DNA of 64,000 nucleotides from Mesodorylaimus sp. YZB2_4 (Eukaryota > Nematoda > Enoplea > Dorylaimida > Dorylaimidae): NCBI GenBank assembly GCA_030248295.1, contig JASANH010000514.1, forward strand, positions 62,001 through 126,000, written 5' to 3'. Shown here one piece after another: positions 45,919-56,520 of the stretch. The first letter of the stretch is position 1. Each line of letters starts with the position of its first letter. A program made the position numbers and the translations under genes. The notes under the pieces were generated by a model. The model ran no database searches, had not been told where the DNA came from, and saw only the letters and a program-made list of their open reading frames with translations.

Positions 45919-46179
45919 TTAATGATAGAGGGAAAAGCAACCTTTTTCTGCTCCTACCTCGTCAGGTGATGGCGATAGTAAGATACGTCGTTTTTTAAGT
46001 GCAACGGCGCTACCATCGGTTAAGCTATGGTTCCTGGGCATCAGGAACATGACCTTCCTGGTCGGCCCTTTGCATGATTTATTTCTTGATTTCTTAGCAA
46101 AAGAAGATGTAAATGATGAATTCCAATTATAATCAACATCCGACGAATCAAATTGATCTTCGCAACATTCGCTGTCCAT
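45919..46179 (-). CDS. Possible small nuclear protein or first exon
   Basis: An 86-residue open frame starts with an acidic, Ser-rich part (DSECCEDQFDSSDVD). It then has two basic clusters (KKSRNKSCKG and KKRR, possible nuclear localisation signals) and LLSPSPDE. A GAG|GTAGGA donor-like site follows DE, so the conserved part may end there and continue in an exon not identified. The composition looks protein-like, but no family is recognised and no paralogue is present. Confidence 0.35.
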   Translation of the reverse strand: MDSECCEDQFDSSDVDYNWNSSFTSSFAKKSRNKSCKGPTRKVMFLMPRNHSLTDGSAVALKKRRILLSPSPDEVGAEKGCFSLYH

Positions 46180-46757
46180 ATTGATTGATTTCGATCAATT
46201 TTGGAACCACGGGCGGGCAAAAAATAATTACGCTAGGTTGAAGTGGAACAGGACAAAAAAGGGCAGCCGTTAGAAATTAATTGCCACCATTACGGCCTTC
46301 TCCTATGCGACTACGGTCGGCCAATAAAACCTTTTCCGCCATGACACGAGTTCAAGTTTCGTTTGCTTCCATTCCGGCCGAGAGAGTGAGCTACATGCAC
46401 TGACCAATGCACACTCGCCCTCTCACTCGTTGGACAATGAAGCAGAGCGTGAGAATTTTCACAGCAGGAGTAATGAAAAAAGACCAGTAAAAGGATGCTT
46501 GCTGAGTAGGTCTCGTGTTGACATTTCTCGACCGGCTTCACTTTCTAAATCCCCCTAATGGCTGCTATTATTGGCCAGTTTTTTCTACTAAACCAACCAG
46601 TCGTTTTGGTGCGTTATTTCTTTAACAAAAAAGGCTAGCTTAAAGTGGAAGGCAGCGCTAAAAGATGCTCTTTTTTAAAAGCTGAGCACAAATAAGCGGA
46701 CAGGCACAATCCAGAGAATACTAGAACTCTTTTGTGAGAGACGCATGGCTGCGTGCA
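46180..46757. other. Intergenic stretch
   Basis: No supported feature. A 76-codon frame at 46311-46541 (-) has no confirming signal. Confidence 0.4.
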
Positions 46758-47195
46758 CTACTGATACATATTCTTCTGTTCCAACGACCATTGCACGATG
46801 TCGCCACTTTTCAGTTGGCGTGTATCGATTCCACACCGCGTGTCATTCCCGTTTACTTTCAGTTTCCAATAATGATTGGGCCCTGGCAAGATACCGTTGA
46901 TGCTGGTCACCATGTCCCCGTATGGTGCCACAAACAGTGTCTTGAATGTGAACTGTTGATTAGTTCCTTTTGTAGACGCCGCTAAATTCCGCATGGCCAA
47001 GCTGACTGTCATTTGAGGCACGTGAGGAGAATAGCCTTCATAAGAAGGGAGTAGGTTGTTGGCATTCTCGTTGGTTTTGATAAGAATAGTGACAAATTTG
47101 CCCTGAATTGTCTGGCCGCATCGATTATCGCAACTATATGCTGCAGGATGAAATGCATAAGAGAAGAGTAGGAGCGCGATGAATAGTGCAGCCAT
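46758..47195 (-). CDS. Secreted DUF4430-like protein
   Basis: Single-exon ORF of 145 residues with a signal peptide (AALFIALLLFSYAFHPAAYS). The mature part has a CDNRCGQ start, a middle beta-rich region (FKTLFVAPYGDMVTSINGI) and NHYWKLKVNG followed by LKSGDIVQWSLE. That last pair is typical of DUF4430, the domain also found at the C-terminus of cobalamin-binding transcobalamins. Stand-alone secreted DUF4430 proteins are known in invertebrates without assigned function. Three cysteines are visible after the signal peptide. It probably acts outside the cell, and the ligand is unknown. Confidence 0.75.
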   Translation of the reverse strand: MAALFIALLLFSYAFHPAAYSCDNRCGQTIQGKFVTILIKTNENANNLLPSYEGYSPHVPQMTVSLAMRNLAASTKGTNQQFTFKTLFVAPYGDMVTSINGILPGPNHYWKLKVNGNDTRCGIDTRQLKSGDIVQWSLEQKNMYQ

Positions 47196-48066
47196 TTTGT
47201 GACAGATTTCGATGGCTGATATTCATATGCGGGTGCATAGTACGTAGGACCTGTTTTATGAGGGTTGGAGCACTTACTCCCATCGCGAAAAACCAAAAGA
47301 AAAAAGTTTCTGCTGCGCCTCAACATTAAATCGACCCAAATTTCATGGCGTTCTGCTTAGTTTTCAGTCAAAACAGGCTCAGGCTGTTCCATCAATCCTA
47401 GCCTTATCTCTTGATCCCGACAGAAAGGCTTACGTCTGTAGAAAGTAGAGTGGGTGGGTAGCTAGGGGAATGCCATGGTGCTGTTATGGCTGACTGATGC
47501 TCGTGATCTTTAGGCTGCTCGAGTGTGTTGGTTGAGTGAATTAAAACAAAGGTATTGATCTCATGTAGAAATTGGAACACTGACTCACAGGCTGCCCTTC
47601 GAACGAAAGGGAAAAAATAAAGGTCTAAAGTATGAGAACATTCTTTTGGGCCAGTCCCACTGGGCATTTTTGCCTGATATCTGATGTATTTGTTTCAATG
47701 TCTTCTCACGCACGGCAAGAAATAAGGCATTTACTGTATTTTGCCGCAAACTTTATTTTACGCAATGTGTGTCACAGGTTAAACTGTGGGTCCGCTAGCA
47801 AGCGCCACTGACGGTAATAGTCGTGAGGTAAGCAACTGAAACAGTCGGTTTCGCTGTTAGCCATGCTAGGCAGTGTATCTGCATATTGGTAAAATATAGT
47901 TTCAGATCAGCGTTCCTAGGCTACTAACCAAAATTATGAGATGTTTGCCTAACAGATTTGGCTGCACTGTGTCAAATCACTTCACGCATGCTTCCATAGT
48001 TTATTGAAGCCGTCAGCGACAAAAATTAAAAGAATTCACGGCCTTGGCATCGCAACTGTTATTTAC
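47196..48066. other. Intergenic stretch
   Basis: No supported feature. An 87-codon frame at 47404-47667 (-) lacks any recognisable signal. Confidence 0.4.
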
Positions 48067-48401
48067 TTAGCCATACGTTCTTCCACGAAAGGCTTGCCGC
48101 CAGGGATTGGATTTGGCTGACGACGGACGTCCGTCCCCTTCGTCTTCACTAACAAGGATCACGTTTCCATTTTCATCGAATGAAAATGTTTGACTGTCTC
48201 CGGCCCACTTGGCCAGTACGTTACCTATAAGTGAGACTTTATAAAAACCCTAAAATGCATTTGGCACTTTGTCCATTTACCTCGTCCGCCACTTTGAGCT
48301 CTTATGGGTCCTCCGAACATTCGTTGGCCCGATGCCATGTTGAGGACTATGCAGACTAGGAGCAAAGAAAAAACGAATCCACAAGTTCCACTGCTTAGCA
48401 T
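48067..48401 (-). CDS. Small secreted orphan, two exons
   Basis: Exon 1 (48401-48281) encodes a signal peptide (GTCGFVFSLLLVCIVLNMASG) and a short GGPIRAQSGGRG segment, ending in phase 1 at GACGAG|GTAAAT. Exon 2 (48224-48067) follows a CTTATAG acceptor, keeps the frame, and adds AKWAGDSQTFSFDENGNVIL, an acidic EDEGDG, and a basic Trp-containing end (NPWRQAFRGRTYG). The protein is 92 residues and the intron 56 bases. No cysteine is left in the mature chain, so a disulfide-stabilised fold is unlikely. It could be a secreted peptide precursor or a small structural protein. No family recognised. Confidence 0.65.
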
Positions 48402-50975
48402 GATTGTCCACGACTCGACGACCAGACAGCAAATGTCAAACTAACTTCTCTTTTGGACACAATGTGTCTCTTACGTAGAGCGTGGGCAGAGTAAGTGAAC
48501 GGTGGAAAGCTACCAAGGCAGCACCATAGAGGCGCTACGGTTGAATAAGAAAGAGCTTTTTCGCCCAAGGAAACTTCGTTTTTGTATTATCTATGCACAA
48601 TTATAACACTGTGCGGCGCTTTTTGTCGAAACAGGTCAGCAGGGCGAGATGAGGCGACGTTCTGATCGATGCAAAGAAACCGAAGAACGAGAGACGAATT
48701 AAGAAAGAGGCTTCTTAGCTGCTTCAATTATTTATAATGGAAGATCAATGCACCCTTCGTCCCGATCAGCCTAATGTCCAGAACCTTGAGCCAGGCAGAC
48801 TGCCTAATCGGGACGATCTCCGGGTTGTCGGCTCGTGCCACATGACTGGATTCAACCTTGTGTGCCCATCCGTGGCTCCTATTTACCTAATCTTAACATA
48901 AGAAAAAGAAAAAGAAAAGCTCTGATACTTTTTATTAGCAAGATTGGAAAATGCCGACTCAAGTGAAAAAATTTTTTAAAAACTCTAATGAAAAATTGTT
49001 CCAAAAAGTTTTACGAGTACGGGTGCCAGGGTCGACCGTACCGACATTTTTAACTGTACCCGTACTGTACCGTAAACCAAAAACCATCTTAGCAGTTCAA
49101 ATTATCAAAGGGTGTTCCATAACGATAGCAACAGCCTTATGGCCTAAAGACAGAAACTGCAGCCTGGCAGGTCTCTAATTCAGGAACCAACTCCATGAAT
49201 GCTCGCATCCAAACTTCAGAAAGCAACTTTTGCTCAGCATCGAGTAGAATTCGTAAAACTTGGGCCAGAGTCTGCTTTACTTGAACGTGGATTATAAGGT
49301 GGTAACTTTTTAGAACTGCTGATCTCACAAATCATCACACAAAACATTATAAAAGTCGGGACGGCCGTTTTGGCCTACTTTTAGCGCCGTACCTGAACCG
49401 TGCCATATAACCCCCAGTACGGCGGTGCGTCGACCCTGTACCGTTAAGCGTTTTTTGTTCATCCAGCTAGCTATTGTTTTGAAAAGCGCCTTGAAAGTAT
49501 GAAAACCAGCACATGCGCGCCTTTAAAGGCAAACAAATTTGAGATGCATGGCTGGTGTGCGACATGAATAGTTGAAACTATTATTTCCACAGTAAATCGC
49601 GAGCTCGACATCGTATCTGGGAATTTACTCTCAATCAGTACAGCAATGCTAACGTTATTCACACTAATCACACCAAATACGCACTCAAATTTCCCTATCC
49701 TTCAAATGTTACACCTTCCAAAAAATCTGACCCGTATACGCCCCTGCTCTGTTGAGAGCTGTTCCATTATTTCTCTAACATTTGCTTATTTTCGATTCAT
49801 GTCCTTTTCTATTGAGTGCCAGCAGGCGCGATAAACATCATTCAATGCGAAGTTTTCGGTAGAAAGCGAACTCTGCTTGAAAATAGCGTTTGGTCACCGA
49901 AAGTTAAACTCATCAAATTGTTGGACTCAAAACAGCGCTCTATAATAAATCATTGACCTGTCTCTGAGCAGTTTAATTGCAGGCACACGAGGAAAAGATG
50001 AAGTGGTTCAAGGTCATATGGACTGCAGAGATAGATGGTTTTTATTGTGTCTATTGCGACTGACACGGCCTGTCGATCGGCGGAAAAGAAAATTTAGTTT
50101 TTTTGTATCGCTAGGTTTTTCGCCACAAGCTAGACTCCCTATAAACTAATTATCTAGTCTTAGATGATTGAGTCTTTGATAGATGATTATGATCAGATAA
50201 GAACCTAAAGGTCTAACCCGTCGATAGAACACTGATTTTCCGTGTTCCCAATACAAGAACGCTTTTGTGCTTTTTGCTTTGTATTCTTACTTCGCTAATA
50301 ATTTTTGCAGCCCCCCCCCCCCCCCGAATGTGGGTCTAACAATCTGATGTAAACGCTAGCTTTTTGAATAAAGAATGGGAAATTGTGTCAACTGCATCAA
50401 CTCTGGCACAGGAATATATAGCTTATCTTTCTAATGACTAGAGCACACAAGATACAAAAATTGAAAAACTGCAGCACTATTGTACGAGTCTTTGTACATT
50501 CAAGGTTTCATGCGCAACAATTGTAATTTCGGATGGGCTGATCAAGGCTATACGAGTAGCCAGTGGGCAATTGGGTGATCTGTTGGGAGAAGCGACCAGC
50601 GAGGGGTCCAAATGCTGCAGCACGCCCCATTAAGAAACATCACGAAAACTGCAATTGCCCTTGCTCTGATGCTCTGCGATAGGAAACGCCAGACATCCAG
50701 GCTAGGGACTATACATACATGCGGAATTCCAAGCCTCCTAAGGCCCTTTGTTTATAAGCGAGCTGGTTAGATGATTTTTCCGGGGAAACGTTGAGGAAAG
50801 AAGGAAGGCTAGGCTGCAAGAATATCACTCCATGTACAGCGTATAAAAATCACATAAAGTACAGATACAAGAATTCTGGCAGCGCTAATTTCATTGTCAC
50901 TGCACTGTCAAAAAATAAAGGCAAAGGATTGCACACAAAAACGACAAAGCCTTCCAACCAATGATTTAGTATGTC
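48402..50975. other. Non-coding stretch
   Basis: Holds an inverted-repeat element (49015-49447) and a C run at about 50311-50326. No gene is supported. Confidence 0.45.
49015..49447. mobile_element. Possible miniature inverted-repeat element
   Basis: AGGGTCGAC at 49028-49036 has its exact complement at 49429-49437. The flanks on both sides are made of GTAC/ACCG-rich sequence that also pairs imperfectly. No ORF of note lies between. Confidence 0.4.
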
Positions 50976-51194
50976 TTAGAACAAAGACTTGTCCAATTTT
51001 CCAGTTAAGTCTGACTTCGCTTCAATTGCGCGGCATTTTCTAATCATTTCGGGTCCATTATCTGACACTAGTTCCGCTGACGGTGGCTCTGTATTTATCA
51101 GGGGTGCCGCCCAGCCAACGAGCTCCAGTTTCGTTGGTTGCCGTGTGATCAGCACAGAGCCCATGGGATCCTCGCACGGTGGTTGCCAGGACAT
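50976..51194 (-). CDS. MSWQPP-family small protein, copy 12
   Basis: Intronless and the longest copy, 72 residues, starting MSWQPPCEDPMGSVLITRQ, with Leu10 replaced by Pro. The tail has VGWAAPLINTEPPSAE, then a charged stretch with MIRKCRAIEAK. It shares GSVL with copy 11 and ITR with copy 8, forming a loose third subgroup. A TTTTATA (TATAAAA on the coding strand) lies at 51248-51254, 54 bases upstream. It is isolated by 17 kb from the next copy, past three unrelated genes. The motif is kept with different silent codons (TCC for Ser2). Function unknown. Confidence 0.72.
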   Translation of the reverse strand: MSWQPPCEDPMGSVLITRQPTKLELVGWAAPLINTEPPSAELVSDNGPEMIRKCRAIEAKSDLTGKLDKSLF

Positions 51195-51247
51195 CGTAGC
51201 TCAAGGACTGTCTTCAGTAAGGAGCCTGGATAATAGGTTTGCGCTAG

Positions 51248-51254
51248 TTTTATA
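51248..51254 (-). promoter_or_regulatory. TATA box of MSWQPP copy 12
   Basis: TATAAAA on the - strand, 54 bases before the ATG at 51194, the same spacing as in other copies. Confidence 0.55.
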
Positions 51255-52989
51255 TTGTTTTTCATATTCAAACGATAAGGGGAAGGTTACCTTCATCTTC
51301 TGAGAAAAAGTATATAATTTGATAAAATGTTAAACGTTAGATCTAAAAGAAAGCCTTTCTCTTCTGCATGTTTCGCTTCCTAAAGAATAATATTTGGCGG
51401 CAAAAAAATTGTTTGTGCCAAAATGCGTAGGACATTGCAAATCCAATCAATTTTTTTTTTTTTATCCTTATCAGATTTATGGGGGAAGTCGTGTAGGCAT
51501 ATCGATAGCCCTTTGTCGTCCTGTTGATATTACAGTCAATATCCTATTTTTAAAAAGTCGGCATGCTCAGTAGCTTCTTCGAAGGGTATGAAGAAAAAAC
51601 TGAGCCTGTGTCGAGTGCACTGTACTGCTAGTCGGCTTCCAAAGCTAGGACAGGCCATAGCGGCAAGATATGTCGAAACTGATGCCGTATATAAGTCTGT
51701 GCTTGATTTCTGGTTTGCATTAACCCCATCCCCCCCCCCGCCCCCCCAGCTGTAATGTCCTTTAGCCTCTAGAACGAGGCGCCATCCGCTATTTACACCT
51801 GATGGGACGGGAGGCCCCTTTGCTCCCTACCACGAGTGTTTGTGACCGCAACGGAAGCATTTGTATGGCTGTGTAGACAGGGCGTGGACATACGCTTCAC
51901 ATAGACACCCGCAGGAAAAGGTCCGAAAAAGTGATTAGAATAGAAAATAGGAGAGCACAAGAAATTTTATTTGCGCGCCTATGCGTCGCCGCGCTGATCA
52001 TGGGCTGTACTGTAATCATGATTCCAGTCATGTAGTTATGCTCTATTAATGTGATCTGGTGGGCAGAGCCCGATAGAAAAAAATTTGCCTCCTAGCGACC
52101 AACTTAAGCATGAGTCACGCCTGCCCAGAGAAATGTAAGAGTTATACTGTAAAAACATATTTATTCGGCTTTGTATGCAAGACTTCACATCAGTGTCGTT
52201 TTTAATATTACACATGCAAACAATCCCATTGAGCTGTGATGCAGGATAATGTCGTCTCTGAATTTCAAATTGGCACTAACAGAGCAGGATCAAGTAGCGT
52301 TTATGACAAGCTTTGATTTTTGGGAGAAGAGGCAAACCAGCCACCAGCAGGACAACTAGTTTTCTTGTTTTTATGGATCCGTAGTATTTACTTTGGACCC
52401 AGGCCTGAGCCAGCAGGAAATTGATACCTTCTTTGACATCTATCTGGTTTTCTTGACATGACCTGGTCTTATTGTTTTGATTCTTGTTAGACTAGTTTCT
52501 CGACTATACTCCCGTGGAGTAGGAAGGTATATAAGGTGGCGTCTTTCGATGTCTTGACGGCTACTATTATTATTATGTACGCTCAGTAAAGATATTATTC
52601 ACGATGGCTCGCTTTCCGCGTCGAGCGACGGCCAACCGATATTCTCCGTATTCTACACGTTCGTTTGGTAAGCTGTTCTGAATGTGGTGTAGTTTGAGTT
52701 AGTGAACGTTCGCCCCTAGACATCAGTTAGCTCGGTAACTACATCACAGAGCAATGACTGCTCATAGCGCACTTTAAATGTCTATTAAGAACCTGTTTGT
52801 TTGACGTTACACGTATTTTTCATTTCAAAAAGGAATGCCGAAATTAAAAATCTTTACAAATATAGTACTCTGCCCGCAATACTTACTGTATGTATTATAT
52901 TGACTGATGCACAGCCTCATTCTCATTCATAATAATTTCGGCTTTGAATGAGGTGTCGACAATCTGACACCTGGCATTTTAAACAGATC
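51255..52989. repeat. Non-coding; duplicated blocks
   Basis: About 52000-52250 is a diverged copy of 950-1300, and 52250-52740 a diverged copy of 20725-20960 with an insertion. A C run lies near 51731. No gene is supported. Confidence 0.5.
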
Positions 52990-53581
52990 TCAAAATTGGA
53001 AACGAAAATATACCCGGGCCTATTTCTAATGACTTTGTTCTTGCCTTATGTTCTTGTTTTCAGCTTGGATGCTTTATGTGGCGAAAACATCGAAGCGATC
53101 GTGGAAGCGAAAACTCTTGCCCTCCACTTATCAGCTCTACTCGAACATACCTTTCCCAGTGCTCGTTAGCTGATTGCTCAAGCATGTCTACCGCATTTAC
53201 TACGTGTCTGGTACTTTGTACTCAGTCTTGAGCTATGCACACACGCACAAATTCTGTGTTCATCCATCATGAACGATTGACCCGCTCATCAACCCGCTTC
53301 TAGATGACTTACACTAGGATGCATAGGACGAAAACGAGGCAACCTTGCCTTCGGACTTATGTAAATGCACCCTATGTGCTTGTCTTTACAAAACTTTTTA
53401 GACAATGGCGGTCGCCCAGTTTCAGGCATTCATCGTGCCGGGCACTAAGCGTCTAATCGTAAGCCCCCCTATGGGTGTATCTGCTACCGCTTGCCGGTTG
53501 CGAGCTGAACATTCCTCGCCTGGCTGTCCAAATGGAACATACTGGTATTGTGACCGCTGCTGCCCTGGGCCAGTTATTTAA
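52990..53581 (+). pseudogene. Decayed copy of the 1477 cysteine-rich gene
   Basis: The exon 1-like part at 52994-53110 keeps KIY.GLFLMTLFLPYVLV, matching the signal peptide of the gene at 1477. The ATG position reads TTG, and the GTAAGT donor has become CCACTTA. The exon 2-like part (53405-53581) is still open for 58 codons and keeps the cluster GCPNGTYWYC..CC..PV. One cysteine of the YCYC pair is Trp here. Loss of both start and donor points to a pseudogene, though exon 2 alone could be used by another transcript. Confidence 0.65.
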
Positions 53582-54195
53582 ACTGCGGTAATCAAACTTG
53601 GGCAAGCCTTTGTTGAACATGCTGTTACTATACTGTATGATGATGTATACTTGAATTCGGGCCTACCACCGAATGTTACTCTTTTTCACTGTTTTTGGTA
53701 TGACTCAGAAAACCACCCAATGAACTTAGTCGGTTCGAGTCATGGCCATGCACTACACTATGCTACGTTCTTGTATAAAGCATGAATGCGTACCGCAAGG
53801 CGTAGAGCGATGCGCCTAATGTGTCTCAGAAACTTTTTCCAAATCAAATGTCCCTTGAACGATTCCATACAGTACTGTAGAGATCCACCCCTAAAAATCC
53901 ACCGCTCCAGCATTCCTGGAGGTCGGCAGATCGATACTCTCCCCTGGCGCCGTATTATCCAAGAAGCGGGAATTCCTGTAAGGTCCATTCCCCACGCGGG
54001 TGAAAATCCCGCGGGAAACCCAGCCCCCTCACTGGATTCCCGGGTTCCCATTTCACCTACTGTATTCTCAAAGAAACTACTGTATTCTCAAAGAAACTTG
54101 TCAGACTGGATTTTTGCCAGTCTGAGACGGCATGAAGGGAGGGGAAATCTTTCGTGGTCCCAGTGGCAGTTGACGTTGTTGATGTAAATCTAAGC
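53582..54195. other. Non-coding stretch before the Harbinger element
   Basis: GC-rich CCCGCGGG-type sequence at about 53990-54040 resembles sequence at 56690-56715 and could be related to element ends. No gene. Confidence 0.35.
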
Positions 54196-55390
54196 ATGGG
54201 TCTGTTCTCGAAGGAGGAGAGCAAATTAATTGCTGAATTTTATTCTGATCCAAATAATTAAAAAATTTTTGAGCAGTTCTGTTGGAGGTCCAAATGTTAA
54301 TTTCCGTCGTAATGCATTGACGAAGAAGTTGATGGAGTTGTTGAGTTCTAAGTGGCCTACGAATCCAGTTTCTGTTAAGCAAGTGCGCCAGAAAATGCGA
54401 GATATCAAGAAAAGTGCTAAGGAAAAACCTTCCCATAATAATCGAGTCAAGAGGCCCACTGGTGGCGGTCGAGGTGAAACACTTCCTTGGCCGCCGAGGA
54501 GGTCATGGCGCCGAAAATGGGTAATACTCTAGCGTTTCTTGGAATTCTAGGCAGCAGGATTGAAGCTGGTAGCACTTCAGCGATTGCATGTTCAGAGGAT
54601 TGGGATGAAGGTAACTTTGGGAATGGTTTCGGCTTACACCTGCACCATGGAGCACAGGCTGCACCTCGCTCTGCTGCATAGGTACTTGCTATGGGACATT
54701 GACTGTTGGACTGTGACGCATGACTGCTGTGCTGTAATGCTGGCTGGCCAAGACTCCACCTTATCAATGTTCAACCTGTGTGATCTTGCAGACGCATTCC
54801 TGAGAGATGACAATTTGGACTGGGTTGATGGGTACCCGAGTCCAGCGTCGACTGAGCGACAGCAGCCGAGTTCCAAAGCCAGCTCGACATTGGCCACTGT
54901 GAATCACTATCAAGACCGCGCTTATGGCTTATCCAACCAAATACAGTCGAGTGGCAACGAGACGTTCAACAGTTAGCTATTGACTATTGGTCAGCATGAT
55001 GCAGCGAGCCAGTTCATGACACCAAGCCAAGCTGGTGCAACCTCAACTGTTCTGAAACATCGTGCAATCCAGTCTGCTACTCGTACTACAAACCACCAGC
55101 AGAGTAATGCCGCTGGCAACCCCATTTCTCCGATCACTGTCGCTCATGTTGGCTCCTCGAGTAATGGTTCTAATCAAAGCAATGCTTCGAGTGGTTTGGT
55201 CGAAGGTGGACAGCAACTTATAGCCCTAGTCCAGCTGGAAGTGTTGGACAAACAAAAGGAAGTGCTTGAGGAGCAAGCGCGATTATTTGCAATGCAACAA
55301 AAAGCTGTTGCAGAATTCCGCACATTCGTTTTTGAGTATCGCATGCATTTAAGAAATTTGAGCCTGACCGGCCTTGAATGTGCCGAGTGA
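54196..55390 (+). pseudogene. PIF/Harbinger SANT/Myb-like partner gene, broken
   Basis: It starts MGLFSKEESKLIAEFYSDP, then stops at 54259-54261. The next frame continues NALTKKLMELL, VSVKQVRQKMRDIKKSAKEK, the pattern of the Myb/SANT-like DNA-binding proteins carried by PIF/Harbinger elements. The final part (54980-55390) is a Ser/Asn-rich linker and a coiled coil (QLEVLDKQKEVLEEQARLF). Several frame breaks lie between 54480 and 54980. It converges on the transposase at 55630-56520. Confidence 0.6.
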
Positions 55391-55629
55391 CATGCCAAGT
55401 TTGACGGAAACTCTGAATGCAGCCATTGCTCAGCTTTGAAGGCTCTTTTCTGCTGCTCGATGAGTTACACTGATTGATGTGGTAAATTTGATTACATGGA
55501 TGAGAAAAATGATACCGCGGACGTCGTCACGCAGTGGTCCTTTAAAACATGGTCATCACTTTTCAAACAATATCTCATACAGCCGCATGCATGCAAACTT
55601 CCAGCCAAGGGCACTCATAACTGCAGAAT

Positions 55630-56520
55630 TCAAACTCGCCTCTGTCTCCATATACTGGCCGTTATCTGCCTTAGTCTGCACAGTGCACTTCTCTTAGTTT
55701 GTTCACGCTCAGTCCATGGGATCTCAAGACCAATCTGTCGATCCTCATTTCGTATATCTGAATCTTCTAGGAACTCTGGCTGGCCCCGCCGCTTGGCAAT
55801 GTTGTGCAGAATGAAGCAAGCCATAATGTCGTAGGCCGCATTTTTTAGACACCGCCGGTTTTCTTGATGAAGCATATTCAATGATCACACGGGCCCTCGA
55901 GTGGACTTTGTTATAATAGATCTCTTCCGGCGTTGTGGGGCGGAGTACTGGCCGCAGCAACCAATATCTGAGACGGTATGCGCTGTCTCCTAAACAATAC
56001 CCAGCGTTGGGTCCTGCTCCATCCTAGCCCAAAGAGAGCTATCACGTAAAATGAATGCATCATGGGTAGAATCAGGCCATTTGACCGCCACATTAGTGAA
56101 CTCGAAATCAGCGTTGCAAGCGCCTTGAACATTGAGGCTATGGTATCCCTTTCGGTTAACGTACTGTTCCTCACTCTCTTGGAGCTTCACGATCCGAATG
56201 TGCGTGCCATAAAGGCAGCTAATCACGCCAGGAAATCCAGCGATATCATAGAATTTCCGCTTCTGTAAGTCTGCGTTTTCTCCTGTTGGAATCGCGATGC
56301 ATCCCTGCAGACGGCGGCAAATAGGTTTTGCCGTAACGCATTTCGACACTGATGACTGCGACACACCGATAGTATCACCAGTGACCAACTGAACCGACTG
56401 ATAAGGCGTGATTCCTACTGGTCTCTCTTTTCAAATCTCTTCGAAGGTGGTCACATAAATCTCAAACACTGGCTTTGTCAAATCGAAATCTCGCATAAAA
56501 TTCCTCTTCACTGTATTTAA
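55630..56520 (-). pseudogene. PIF/Harbinger transposase, inactive
   Basis: In several frames the - strand gives RFRFDKASV, DLCDHLRRDLKR, then GVSQSSVSKCV, GFPGVISCLYGTHIRI, YVNRKGYHSLNVQ and KWPDSTHDAFILRDSSLW. After a break come LRPTTPEEIYYNKVHSRARVIIE and AAYDIMACFILHNIAKRRG. These are the segments of HARBI1-type DDE nucleases in order. The first catalytic Asp of the usual C-I-D-G-T-H box is Tyr (codon 56209-56211, TAT for GAT), and there is a stop plus frameshifts, so it is dead. Confidence 0.85.
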
